The notes below the pieces were generated by a model. It searched no databases. It saw only the letters and a list, made by a program, of their open reading frames with translations, and was not told the origin of the DNA. The position numbers and the translations under genes were made by a program. This document shows, in pieces, positions 8,911-17,318 of a stretch of 32,579 nt of DNA. Each line of letters begins with the position of its first letter. Position 1 is the stretch's first letter. This DNA is from Rubripirellula sp. (GTDB lineage Bacteria > Planctomycetota > Planctomycetia > Pirellulales > Pirellulaceae), in the NCBI GenBank assembly GCA_012270385.1, contig JAAXIK010000188.1, positions 285 to 32,863 of the forward strand, given 5' to 3'.

Positions 8911-9483
8911 ATGAAATTCCATCCGACTATCTCCATCTACTGCCTTTACCTTTGTCTCTCCGGATGCGGCCCGATGCATGAAGGTTCGCAAACGCAGAAG
9001 AATACAGTTCCGAAACGGAGCTCGAAGCCAGAGGTGGATAACGTGATCCATCAGAAAATGGGTGCATCACAAGAAACTGGCCAAAACACGGCACGCTTAC
9101 TAACCGTCAATTTGTCTCCACGGGAAGAGCTGGAAAAATATATAGAACGCTTCAAGAATGAAACGAATTGGAAATTCAACGAGCGTCACCCCGGTGAACT
9201 GAAAGGCCAATGGCGTACCGTCGATAAAAATGATTCCATGGTTGAGTTCAATCTCAACGGTGTCGAGGGCACCTTTAGCAGCGACTTCAACGGAAACCGC
9301 TCTGTCGGTGTTTATGCGATCTCAGAAACAGGCAGGGTGGTCTGCTATTCGAGCTGGAATGAGATTGGCTTGCGAACGCACTTCAAATTAGAGATGGGGG
9401 TCCTGACTGGCTCCAGAGGACCCTCTCCAAGAGTTCAATGGAAGCGAACCCATCAGGACGAGAAGAAATCTGAATCTCGCTAG
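8911..9483 (+). CDS. Small lipoprotein of unknown function
   Basis: A 190-aa protein with a lipoprotein signal peptide; the lipobox L16-S-G-C19 predicts lipidation at C19. A polar linker of about 70 residues follows, then a compact domain of about 100 residues with ...LKGQWRTVDKNDSMVEFNL..., alternating strands and GRVVCYSSWNEIGLRTHFKL. The pattern (a residual-weight-like 'GxW' strand followed by beta hairpins) recalls small lipocalin-like planctomycete domains, but I cannot assign a family. It sits 108 bp after the mega-protein, same strand, so it may be expressed with it. It is probably anchored to a membrane facing the periplasm. Confidence 0.7.
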   Translation: MKFHPTISIYCLYLCLSGCGPMHEGSQTQKNTVPKRSSKPEVDNVIHQKMGASQETGQNTARLLTVNLSPREELEKYIERFKNETNWKFNERHPGELKGQWRTVDKNDSMVEFNLNGVEGTFSSDFNGNRSVGVYAISETGRVVCYSSWNEIGLRTHFKLEMGVLTGSRGPSPRVQWKRTHQDEKKSESR

Positions 9484-9601
9484 GTGATCTGCTATGGTGA
9501 TGCAGCATCGCGGGAACACTTTTTGCAATTCTTCCCCGCTATACTCTCGAGCCTGCAAACTGCACGACTACTTCCCAAAACATCAAACCTAATCGTGAGT
9601 C

Positions 9602-10162
9602 ATGACCATGTATGACAAAGAACGTATCGTTTACCAACTGGAGCGAACGCGGAAATTAAGTCTGCAAATGATCGACCGTGTCCCCCAAGATCAATGGTTG
9701 GAAATGCCAACGGGCATCACACACGTAGCTTGGAACGTCGGGCATCTTGCTGTCGCAGAATACTTCTTAGGATTGTTCTTGACGCGGGGGCCGCAAGAGC
9801 AGGACCAAAGCTTAATACCGGAAACCTACTTCGAACGCTACGGTTATGGCTCAGTAGCATCCAACGACCCATCCACGAATCCTAGACCGGAGGAAATTCT
9901 GGATGTATTGGCCGCCGTCCACACCCAAGTGTTGATGGAAACCAAAGAACGCTCAGCGGAGTCTTTCACAGAGTTATGTCAATTCCCGGAAGATGGCGAG
10001 TTTGATCATCATCCCATTTTTGAGGATGTTGGAGGAGCCTTGGAATGGCTCACCTATCACGAACATGTGCACATTGGCTCCATCGGTCTTCTACGTAGAG
10101 AACTCGGTTCCAAACCGATCGAGTATATGGAGGAATCGCGAAACGGTAAGAGATTCAGGTAG
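9602..10162 (+). CDS. DinB-like four-helix-bundle protein
   Basis: A 186-aa soluble protein of the DinB/YfiT superfamily. These are four-helix bundles that usually bind a divalent metal through three histidines and include thiol-dependent transferases and stress proteins. Visible support is the N-terminal helix with ...RTRKLSLQMIDRVPQDQWLEMP, then the W-N-V-G-H motif with the first metal histidine, and the late HEHVHIG motif with two more. The length is normal. No signal peptide. An alternative ATG is two codons downstream. No functional link to the neighbours is visible. Confidence 0.85.
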   Translation: MTMYDKERIVYQLERTRKLSLQMIDRVPQDQWLEMPTGITHVAWNVGHLAVAEYFLGLFLTRGPQEQDQSLIPETYFERYGYGSVASNDPSTNPRPEEILDVLAAVHTQVLMETKERSAESFTELCQFPEDGEFDHHPIFEDVGGALEWLTYHEHVHIGSIGLLRRELGSKPIEYMEESRNGKRFR

Positions 10163-10269
10163 CCATCCGTAACAAGACAGAATCCAATGATGGGACGGAA
10201 GCTATCGCCGTTCACCATCTCGTATCCGATGTGCTTTCACCATCACATTTCAACAAACACCGCACACGC

Positions 10270-11190
10270 ATGAAACCTATCTACCTTTTTGCTTTTTTCA
10301 CAAGTGTTATCGGTTTCGATCGCGCGATCGCGCAACAGACAGCAAAGTCGACTCCATTAACTTCAGGTGAGTACCACGTCACCCAATCGTGGTCACAGGA
10401 AGCGAATCTAAAACGACCCTACCTTGTTCGAGTTCCTACTGAACCCTCAACGAGTTCAGAAAAATTGCCAGTCCTTATTTTCCTACACGGTAACGGCGGT
10501 AATGCCAGGAATGCGATGAATGGCTTTGTGCGTGGCCATGCCCGGCTTGCCTCTCGGTTCATTACCGTCTTCCCAGAAGGCTATCTCAGGAGCTGGAATA
10601 TTGTTTCCGAACGTTCAAAAGCGGATGACCTTAATTTCATTGAAACCATCGTCAGAGAAATTTCACGCTTTAGCAACGTAAGATCGGATGACTTCACGAT
10701 CATGGGCTCATCCAATGGGGCGGCACTGACCAATCAGATCGCCATTGAGTCGGATCTTCCGAACATTCGCAATTACATCACGGGAGTAAGCCCTCTAAAT
10801 GTTTGGCAATACGATGGACGAGCTTTCAAAGCGAAAGGGCAAGACAACGCCTATCGCAAGGTGAGAAAACCAGCACCCAACAAAAGGCTCTTGAATATCT
10901 CTGGCACTCGTGATCGGTTAGTACCTTACGGCGGGGGCCCTTCACCTGCCATCCCTGCAAAGGGTGGGAAACTCGGATTCATCGCTGCAGAAACCTCGAC
11001 ATTTCTGTGGGCCAAGGAAATGGGATACAGAGGGCGGCAACTTGAGCGTCCCACAAGAAGGGTCGGAAATGTCGAGATCTTTGAGTACCTAAACGGTGAC
11101 GTGATCCACTGCAAAGTGGTCAATGCTGGCCACGGTGCAATCCACGAGATTCGGGAAGAGATCCTTCTCGATTTTTTGAACAAGCGTTAA
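10270..11190 (+). CDS. Secreted PHB-depolymerase/feruloyl-esterase-type hydrolase (LpqC family)
   Basis: An exported alpha/beta hydrolase of 306 aa from the ATG at 10270. This start gives a clean signal peptide (KPIYLFAFFTSVIG..AIAQQ); the frame is open 13 codons further up, but those residues are charged and unlike the family. Catalytic features in order: the oxyanion HGNGG motif, the nucleophile elbow G146-S-S148-N-G150, an aspartate in GTRDRLVPYGG and a histidine in NAGHGAIHE. The layout matches the COG3509 (LpqC) group of polyhydroxybutyrate depolymerases and feruloyl/acetyl xylan esterases. In this window full of polysaccharide enzymes, a role in removing ester decorations is more likely than PHB degradation; that is inference. 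Confidence 0.87.
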   Translation: MKPIYLFAFFTSVIGFDRAIAQQTAKSTPLTSGEYHVTQSWSQEANLKRPYLVRVPTEPSTSSEKLPVLIFLHGNGGNARNAMNGFVRGHARLASRFITVFPEGYLRSWNIVSERSKADDLNFIETIVREISRFSNVRSDDFTIMGSSNGAALTNQIAIESDLPNIRNYITGVSPLNVWQYDGRAFKAKGQDNAYRKVRKPAPNKRLLNISGTRDRLVPYGGGPSPAIPAKGGKLGFIAAETSTFLWAKEMGYRGRQLERPTRRVGNVEIFEYLNGDVIHCKVVNAGHGAIHEIREEILLDFLNKR

Positions 11191-11252
11191 GCAGATGAAC
11201 CGTCTCACTCACCTACTTATCTCGACCGAGATCCTCAAATTCTGGGAATAGA

Positions 11253-12860
11253 ATGAAACTAGAGAAGCGTTGTTGCCTGATAATTGCACCAGTTTTTTTT
11301 ACGCTGTTGATTCTGCTCGGCAATCGAACCTCTCTCGCTCAGTGGCCGCAAGCATCTGGACCTGCTGGTGACTTTGTTATCGAAGACCAAGAGGCACCGG
11401 ACAAATGGAGCGTCATTCTCGGCCAGAATATTGCTTGGAGAAAGTCACTCCCGGAGCTAGGACAAAGCTCAGTGATTGCATCAGGCGGCCGACTGTTCTT
11501 TACGTTTAATCAGCCCGCAACCAGTCCAACCACCTTAGGCAGTGATATCCTTGCCTATTGTTGTAATCTGGAAGATGGCAAAACGTTGTGGACCCGCAAA
11601 ATCTCTGGGCCACATCCCCTGAAAATTGCGAGCAGTTGGGGCGATAGCTCTGGACTTGCTCCAGTGACCGATGGAAAACGAGTTGCTTTCTTTAATGGGT
11701 CAGGGAAGATTTCTTGCTTTGATTTTCAGGGCGAACATTTATGGAGCCGCGAAGCAATTCCCTCTTACCGAGGCACTCCGTTTTTAGTTGACAAATGCCT
11801 GATCTATGTGCAAATGAATTGGGCGCCCACCAATGGTGGCTACCCGAGCCCAAAAGGTCCGCTACCTCGATCGAATTGGACTCAGGTTCAAGCGATAGAC
11901 ATACAGACCGGTCAACCGCTTTGGTCCACCCAATGCGGAGGTAATCTCGGGAGCCAACCCTTACCCATCCAACTCAAGGATGGACGCAATGCCTTCCTGA
12001 TAGGACGTGGTGGTGGTCATTCGCCTCCCGAAAAACCACTTGGCATCTCACTGATTGATTCCTCCACCGGACATGAAATCTGGAATCTTCCCATCGATAA
12101 TTACCATTGCAGGCAAACCAAACCTATCCATGACAATCAAGCCTTAGTCATTGTGAATGATCAACATTGGTGGGTCGATTTGGGATCAGGTGAAGTGGTG
12201 CGTCGAGTATCACTACTGGATGATGTGATGGTGACTCGAAAAGGTGCGGAGGGCTGGGTCAGGCAACGACAGTCCCTGGAAAAGCACAAGAAAGCTCAGG
12301 TGACGGATCAATCAAACTTGCTTGTCGATGACTTTCACTTCTTTCGCTCCTACCACTTTAATTATCTCGGACGTGTAAACGTCATTACGGGTGAGGTGGA
12401 ATACCTCCAACTTCCGACCAGCATGTTGCGCAGACAGGATGAGATGGATCGCCTGATCTGGAATAAGGAGGATCTACCGCGTCCTATTGAGAAAACATTC
12501 AGCGTCCCTACAGAGATTGCCTACTGGAATTTCAAGCAAAACAGAATGGTCAGCAATAGTGGGTTTGAATTGCTCGGTGACGCGAGATCTGCAGGCAATG
12601 GCTGGGGACACTACGCGGCCCCCATACCCACCGCGATCGGCAAACATCTGTACATTCCCATGATGAATGGAATCACTTTCACGATTGACTGGAAATCGTA
12701 TCCAATGGACGAGAATGCTCTCATCTCAATCAATGACTTTGGTACTCTAGGAGATGCATGGACGCGAAGCTCAATTACCTTTTCGCAGGGAAAGCTATTC
12801 GCCCAAACCATTCGTGAATTGATTTGCATCGAAGGGCAACCAAATACAGATCAAAACTGA
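11253..12860 (+). CDS. Secreted PQQ-like beta-propeller protein
   Basis: A 535-aa exported protein with a signal peptide (about residues 1-29) followed by WPQASGP, the usual opening of planctomycete PQQ-like propellers. Blade motifs of the type ...DGKTLWTRK, TGQPLWSTQ and TGHEIWN recur, each ending a strand with the tryptophan-containing repeat. Such proteins resemble BamB and quinoprotein dehydrogenases in fold, but most planctomycete members lack a proven cofactor; I see no heme motif here. Function is unknown beyond a likely binding or scaffolding role outside the cytoplasm. It follows the esterase by 62 bp on the same strand. Confidence 0.85.
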   Translation: MKLEKRCCLIIAPVFFTLLILLGNRTSLAQWPQASGPAGDFVIEDQEAPDKWSVILGQNIAWRKSLPELGQSSVIASGGRLFFTFNQPATSPTTLGSDILAYCCNLEDGKTLWTRKISGPHPLKIASSWGDSSGLAPVTDGKRVAFFNGSGKISCFDFQGEHLWSREAIPSYRGTPFLVDKCLIYVQMNWAPTNGGYPSPKGPLPRSNWTQVQAIDIQTGQPLWSTQCGGNLGSQPLPIQLKDGRNAFLIGRGGGHSPPEKPLGISLIDSSTGHEIWNLPIDNYHCRQTKPIHDNQALVIVNDQHWWVDLGSGEVVRRVSLLDDVMVTRKGAEGWVRQRQSLEKHKKAQVTDQSNLLVDDFHFFRSYHFNYLGRVNVITGEVEYLQLPTSMLRRQDEMDRLIWNKEDLPRPIEKTFSVPTEIAYWNFKQNRMVSNSGFELLGDARSAGNGWGHYAAPIPTAIGKHLYIPMMNGITFTIDWKSYPMDENALISINDFGTLGDAWTRSSITFSQGKLFAQTIRELICIEGQPNTDQN

Positions 12861-12995
12861 AGTGAAAGCAGTCTAAGAATGCCTCATGGCTGAAAAGCTA
12901 GAGCAGGGCAGCCACCTGCGTCACGGATATCTGCTAACATTCCGAGCAAGCGATCTGCGTTCTCTCGATTTTTTGAAACCAAGGTGAAGTATTCC

Positions 12996-14069
12996 ATGAT
13001 GAAATATTCTCTAACACGATTCGTCGGCCCTTTCGCACTTCTTATCACCAGTTTACTGACACTTGGAGTAGCAGCCGATCTTCCGCGACCTGATGAAAAA
13101 CCAGCAGACACCTCCAAGACAGTGAAGGTTTTCATCATTATGGGACAGTCCAACACACTCGAGATGGGCAAAGTAAAAGGAGATAACGAAGGGTCCCTCG
13201 AATTCGCAGTCAACAAAGAAAACCTTTATCCCTTCATGATCGATGGCGAAGGTAACTGGACAAAACGGCAAGATGTTCGCAACGTACATACCCAAGGAAG
13301 CGGTGGGCCGGATGGCCGAGGAGGCGTACGCCGCAATGACTGGCTTACTGTGTCCGGTGGGAAGATAGGTATTGAACAAGGCATCGGTCACCAACTCGGT
13401 AACTACTTCGATGAACCTGTGTTAATTCTTAAGAGTTCGATTGGTAATCGCTCACTAGGCTGGGACCTCCTGCCTCCTGGAAGTGATCGATATGAGTACA
13501 CCGAATCGAATGGAAAGACCTACTTTTACGCGGGTTCAGGAGACACCTTTGATCGATGGGAAAAAGGTACCGAACCAGGCTCAGTCAATTGGCACGCAGG
13601 GTTGCAATACGAGGGTGATGTTGCGAGAGCGAAAAAGGTCCTATCGAATCTCAACGAAGCCTACCCCAACGCAACCAAGTATGAAGTAGCGGGATTTTTG
13701 TGGTGGCAGGGTGATAAAGATCGTTACAAGGAAGGCCACGCCGCGATGTATGAGAAAAACCTTAATAATCTGATCGCCTCACTTCGTCGTGACTTTGAAG
13801 CGCCGAAAGCAAAGTTTGGCTGTGCAACGCTCGGCCAAACCAGCAAGGAAGATGCAAAAGGCAACGACAAAATCATTCTGGACGCGAGGTTTGCCATCAG
13901 TGATGCAGCGAAATACCCCTCTCTTAAAGGTGATGTCGCCACGGTCTACACCAACCCAATCAGCATGGGTGGAGCTTCGAACGGTCACTATGGTGGAAAC
14001 GCAAAAACCTATATGAATGTTGGTCTTGCAATGGGTGAAGCCATGGTCAATCTGTTCAAGCAAAGATAA
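12996..14069 (+). CDS. Sialate O-acetylesterase-type (SASA) carbohydrate esterase, short paralogue
   Basis: An exported SGNH-type carbohydrate esterase of about 357 aa. After the signal peptide comes VKVFIIMGQSN, with the nucleophile Ser52 in GQSN. Later come the WWQGDKDR block and a C-terminal GASNGHYGGNA segment whose histidine is the likely base. These are hallmarks of the SASA/DUF303 family, which removes O-acetyl groups from sugars. The frame also allows GTG at 12984, but AAGG at 12981-12984 sits properly for the ATG at 12996. It is the tandem paralogue of the next gene, 76 bp downstream, with near-identical motifs across the whole catalytic domain. Confidence 0.88.
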   Translation: MMKYSLTRFVGPFALLITSLLTLGVAADLPRPDEKPADTSKTVKVFIIMGQSNTLEMGKVKGDNEGSLEFAVNKENLYPFMIDGEGNWTKRQDVRNVHTQGSGGPDGRGGVRRNDWLTVSGGKIGIEQGIGHQLGNYFDEPVLILKSSIGNRSLGWDLLPPGSDRYEYTESNGKTYFYAGSGDTFDRWEKGTEPGSVNWHAGLQYEGDVARAKKVLSNLNEAYPNATKYEVAGFLWWQGDKDRYKEGHAAMYEKNLNNLIASLRRDFEAPKAKFGCATLGQTSKEDAKGNDKIILDARFAISDAAKYPSLKGDVATVYTNPISMGGASNGHYGGNAKTYMNVGLAMGEAMVNLFKQR

Positions 14070-14145
14070 ATCTTGAACATTGCCACCTTTAGCCAAATTG
14101 ATTTTGCAGCTTCCCGAATTTAACCTCATCCTGGTTCCCTAAACC

Positions 14146-15564
14146 ATGAAAAAGCCTACCTTACGTTGCACCGGCGAGAAACTTAGTCTGCTTCACTTGC
14201 AAGCCTTCATCCTTTGCTTTTTCCTCACGCAACCCGCGGTCTTTTCACAGGAACCAGTGAAAGTCTTTATCCTTTCCGGTCAGTCAAATATGGTCGGAGC
14301 CGGGAAAATCGATGGCGGCACTAGCCGCTGGAGCTCAGAGTTCATAGAGCCAGTCGTCTCCGTTTATGAAGGGAGTTACGACCCTGAAGTCGATTACGAT
14401 CAAATGGAGCCAATTGATACACTCAAGTTGGATGCTTTTGGCGGAGTGGAACCCACGCCTTATCCAGGTGGAGGCGTACAGATCACTCGCGGCTTTGTCC
14501 AAGTGAAAGAAACAGGACTCTATGAGTTTCGACCGGGCTATGGCGGCTCGATGGATAACGTCATGGAGGTGGGTGGCGTGGAGGTCCATCGCAAAGAAAT
14601 TGGGAAAGATGCAATCCGACACGAAATCAAATTGGAGGGAGGTCAGAAAGTACCCTTCAAAATTACATACTTCACACATCAAGCTAATGGCTTGGGTTGG
14701 ATTGTTCGCATGGATGTACCGGGTACACTCGCTACTCTTGTCAAACATCAAGGTTTATATCCGTTTCTCATGAATGAGAATCGACAATGGATCTCAAGGG
14801 ATGATGTTTGGTATCGAGGAGTGATCACAGCATCCGGAAATCGTGGGCTTGGAGTTACCGGAGGGCGAATCGGGCCCGAACTGGGCTTTGGACATGTTGT
14901 CGGCAATCACTTTGATGAACCGGTCCTGCTTCTAAAAACCTCACAGGGCAACCGCTCACTCTCCTGGGACTTCTTACCTCCAGGTAGCGAGCGATTCGAG
15001 TATGGAGGCCAGATTTTCGCAGGTTACAAAGAGTCACCTCTTTCATGGGAGAAGGGAACTCAACCGGTGCCAATCAACTGGTACGCTGGCAAACAATACG
15101 ACGACTGCTTTCAGGCGGCCCACGAGGTATTGGACCACTTCGATGAACAATTCCCACATTGGAAAGGACGTGGATACAAAATTGAGGGGTTTGCTTGGTG
15201 GCAGGGTGATAAGGATCGATACAACGAAGCTCATGCCATTCAATACGAAAAGAACCTCGTCCGCCTGATCAAAACTCTTCGGAAAGAATTCTCGGCACCC
15301 GATGCCAAATTTGTTGTCGCAACCTTAGGACAGAGCGAAAAAGGGAATGCCGAGGGTAATGAAAAGCGGATTCTCGATGCCCAACTTGCAGTTGATGGAA
15401 CATCAGGAAGCTACCCGGAGTTCAAAGGGAATGTCTCTACGGTTTATACCCACCCACTTAGCCAAGGCGGTGCCTCCAACAGCCACTATAACGGTAATGC
15501 TCAAACCTACATGGATGTCGGTATTGCCATGGGGCAGGCAATGGTGGATCTCCTGCTCAAGTAA
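14146..15564 (+). CDS. Sialate O-acetylesterase-type (SASA) esterase with an inserted PA14-like domain
   Basis: A 472-aa exported esterase. The signal peptide spans about residues 1-35, and the nucleophile is Ser47 in LSGQSNMVG. WWQGDKDR and GASNSHYNGNA are shared with the upstream paralogue. Residues about 59-194 have no counterpart there: after GKIDGG comes a stretch with ...GGVQITRGFVQVKETGLYEFRP..., ..HRKEIGKD.. and ..KVPFKITYF. It resembles PA14-type carbohydrate-binding beta-sandwiches. The paralogue passes directly from GKVKGDNEG to a segment matching the text after the insert. The extra domain sits just after the active-site serine loop and so could help position a polysaccharide. The substrate is unknown. 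Confidence 0.87.
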   Translation: MKKPTLRCTGEKLSLLHLQAFILCFFLTQPAVFSQEPVKVFILSGQSNMVGAGKIDGGTSRWSSEFIEPVVSVYEGSYDPEVDYDQMEPIDTLKLDAFGGVEPTPYPGGGVQITRGFVQVKETGLYEFRPGYGGSMDNVMEVGGVEVHRKEIGKDAIRHEIKLEGGQKVPFKITYFTHQANGLGWIVRMDVPGTLATLVKHQGLYPFLMNENRQWISRDDVWYRGVITASGNRGLGVTGGRIGPELGFGHVVGNHFDEPVLLLKTSQGNRSLSWDFLPPGSERFEYGGQIFAGYKESPLSWEKGTQPVPINWYAGKQYDDCFQAAHEVLDHFDEQFPHWKGRGYKIEGFAWWQGDKDRYNEAHAIQYEKNLVRLIKTLRKEFSAPDAKFVVATLGQSEKGNAEGNEKRILDAQLAVDGTSGSYPEFKGNVSTVYTHPLSQGGASNSHYNGNAQTYMDVGIAMGQAMVDLLLK

Positions 15565-15612
15565 TCGGAAATGTCACGGAAAGCCAAGGTTCGCGAGAGT
15601 TTCAAACCGGTC

Positions 15613-17118
15613 TCATGTACCACAGAAGGTTTGGTAATTCTCTGTGAAATCCTGCGGCGCAGGCGTGGCATAACGATCCCATTGCACGCGTCTCTCAAAC
15701 GGCTGCTGAACGGCTTCTAGCAACTGCTCAAACTCTGAAAGATCTCCCTCGTTATTTGCGGCATCCAGAGCCTGCTCAACCAGATGATTTCTTGGGATAT
15801 AAAGCGGGTTGATAGATCGCATCGACACAGCGACCTGCGAGGCATTCTTTCCCGCGAGCATCTCCCGCCATCGTCCCAACCACGATTCCCTCGCCTCTTG
15901 ATTACTAAATAGGGCATTGAATTTAGAATGCTCCTTATCCAAGACGTCTGCAAGGTGACACCAAGCGAGTGTATAGTCCACCTTTGCCGCTCTCATCATA
16001 TCGAACCAATCATCGATCAATTTCCGTGTCTTCTCGCAACCATAGGCGTCCTGCTTTGAACCCGACAAACCAAGCTTCGCGCTGACGCCCGAGTACCAGT
16101 GTCGTTCAAAATACGAAGTGAACTTTTCCAGCTCTGCCGTAGCAAGATCCACAGCCCGTCCCTCATCGCTGGAATCGATCAATGGCAAGAGCGTCTCGGC
16201 GAATCGGGCAAGGTTCCAGATGGCGATAGTAGGTTGATTGACGTAAGCGTACCTTCCTGCGTGATCGATAGAGCTAAAGACAGTCTTGGGATCATAGGAC
16301 TCCATGAAAGCGCAAGGGCCATAATCAATGGTTTCACCCGAGACCGTCATGTTATCCGTATTCATCACTCCATGAATGAAGCCAACCATCATCCACCTCG
16401 CGATCAGTTCGGCCTGACTCTGTACAACGCCGCGGATCAATAAGAGGTAGCGATCGCCATCATCTTTGATTTCCGGATAATGCCTAGCGCAGACGTAGTC
16501 TGCTAGTTTCCTCACCTGGTCTACGTGGTTTCGGAGAGCGAAAAACTGGAACGTGCCGACTCTCACATGGCTAGCCGCAACGCGTGTGAGTACAGCACCT
16601 TTCAGTAGGCGTTCCCGCATCACCGACTCGCCCGTCGCCACCGCAGCGAGTGAACGCGTGGTGGGAATACCCAAGGCATGCATCGCCTCGCTAATCAGAT
16701 ATTCTCGCAGCACGGGGCCCAAGGCTGCCTTTCCATCCCCACCCCGAGAGAAGGGCGTGACTCCAGATCCTTTCAATGCGACATCCCGCCGGATTCCGTT
16801 CCTATCTATCAACTCTCCCATCAGCAAGGCGCGCCCGTCACCCAGCTGTGGCACTAAATTTCCAAATTGGTGCCCTGCATAGGCCTGTGCAACCGGCCTT
16901 CCATCACGAGGCAGCTGATTGCCCGAAAAAATTTGCTCGACAGTCCCGGCGGGAAGCAGATCTGGGTCCAATCCTAACTCTTCAGCCAAAGCAGAATTGA
17001 ATTGCAATAACGATGGAAGAGGAGCGGGAGCGGGTTTGACCGAGATACAAAACTCGCCTAACTGATCTGCATAGCTATGCTCAAAACCCAGAGAAATTTC
17101 ACTCGGACTTGATTTCAT
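15613..17118 (-). CDS. selO: Protein adenylyltransferase SelO (YdiU/UPF0061)
   Basis: A 501-aa cytoplasmic pseudokinase-fold enzyme that transfers AMP to protein hydroxyl groups, in bacteria linked to redox stress. Recognisable blocks include AYAGHQFGNLVPQLGDGRA, the GSGVTPFSRGGDGKAALGPV segment, the nucleotide-binding text ending ..RVGTFQFFALR and the active-site region GFIHGVMNTDNMTVSGETIDYGPCAFM. The C-terminus YQTFCGT carries the conserved cysteine that replaces selenocysteine of the eukaryotic protein. Length matches E. coli YdiU (about 480 aa). It is transcribed against both neighbours and shares a 200-bp divergent region with the S46 peptidase gene. Confidence 0.96.
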   Translation of the reverse strand: MKSSPSEISLGFEHSYADQLGEFCISVKPAPAPLPSLLQFNSALAEELGLDPDLLPAGTVEQIFSGNQLPRDGRPVAQAYAGHQFGNLVPQLGDGRALLMGELIDRNGIRRDVALKGSGVTPFSRGGDGKAALGPVLREYLISEAMHALGIPTTRSLAAVATGESVMRERLLKGAVLTRVAASHVRVGTFQFFALRNHVDQVRKLADYVCARHYPEIKDDGDRYLLLIRGVVQSQAELIARWMMVGFIHGVMNTDNMTVSGETIDYGPCAFMESYDPKTVFSSIDHAGRYAYVNQPTIAIWNLARFAETLLPLIDSSDEGRAVDLATAELEKFTSYFERHWYSGVSAKLGLSGSKQDAYGCEKTRKLIDDWFDMMRAAKVDYTLAWCHLADVLDKEHSKFNALFSNQEARESWLGRWREMLAGKNASQVAVSMRSINPLYIPRNHLVEQALDAANNEGDLSEFEQLLEAVQQPFERRVQWDRYATPAPQDFTENYQTFCGT

Positions 17119-17318
17119 GACGTTGAAGTTCGGTTTGGCGATAGAGTGAGCCGTCTTACCTTGGAGGATTGTATTCCTCTTTATCGGTCGGACAGAATAT
17201 TTTTACCAGTGCTAGGAAAGTTTAGCGAATCTAATCGATGGGTATATGTAGTTTTCTCCCTTACCGTTTGAATGATAGAATCAGGGAAACATTCGAAAGC
17301 GAAATCTAGGAAGAGAAG
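17119..17318. promoter_or_regulatory. Divergent intergenic region between selO and the S46 peptidase gene
   Basis: Both genes start from this 200-bp AT-richer stretch, so it must hold their promoters, or at least their leaders. A small inverted repeat, GAGGA at 17164-17168 and TCCTC at 17175-17179, lies near the selO side. AGGA at 17308-17311 is a well-placed ribosome binding site for the peptidase. I could not identify convincing -10/-35 boxes. Confidence 0.45.
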
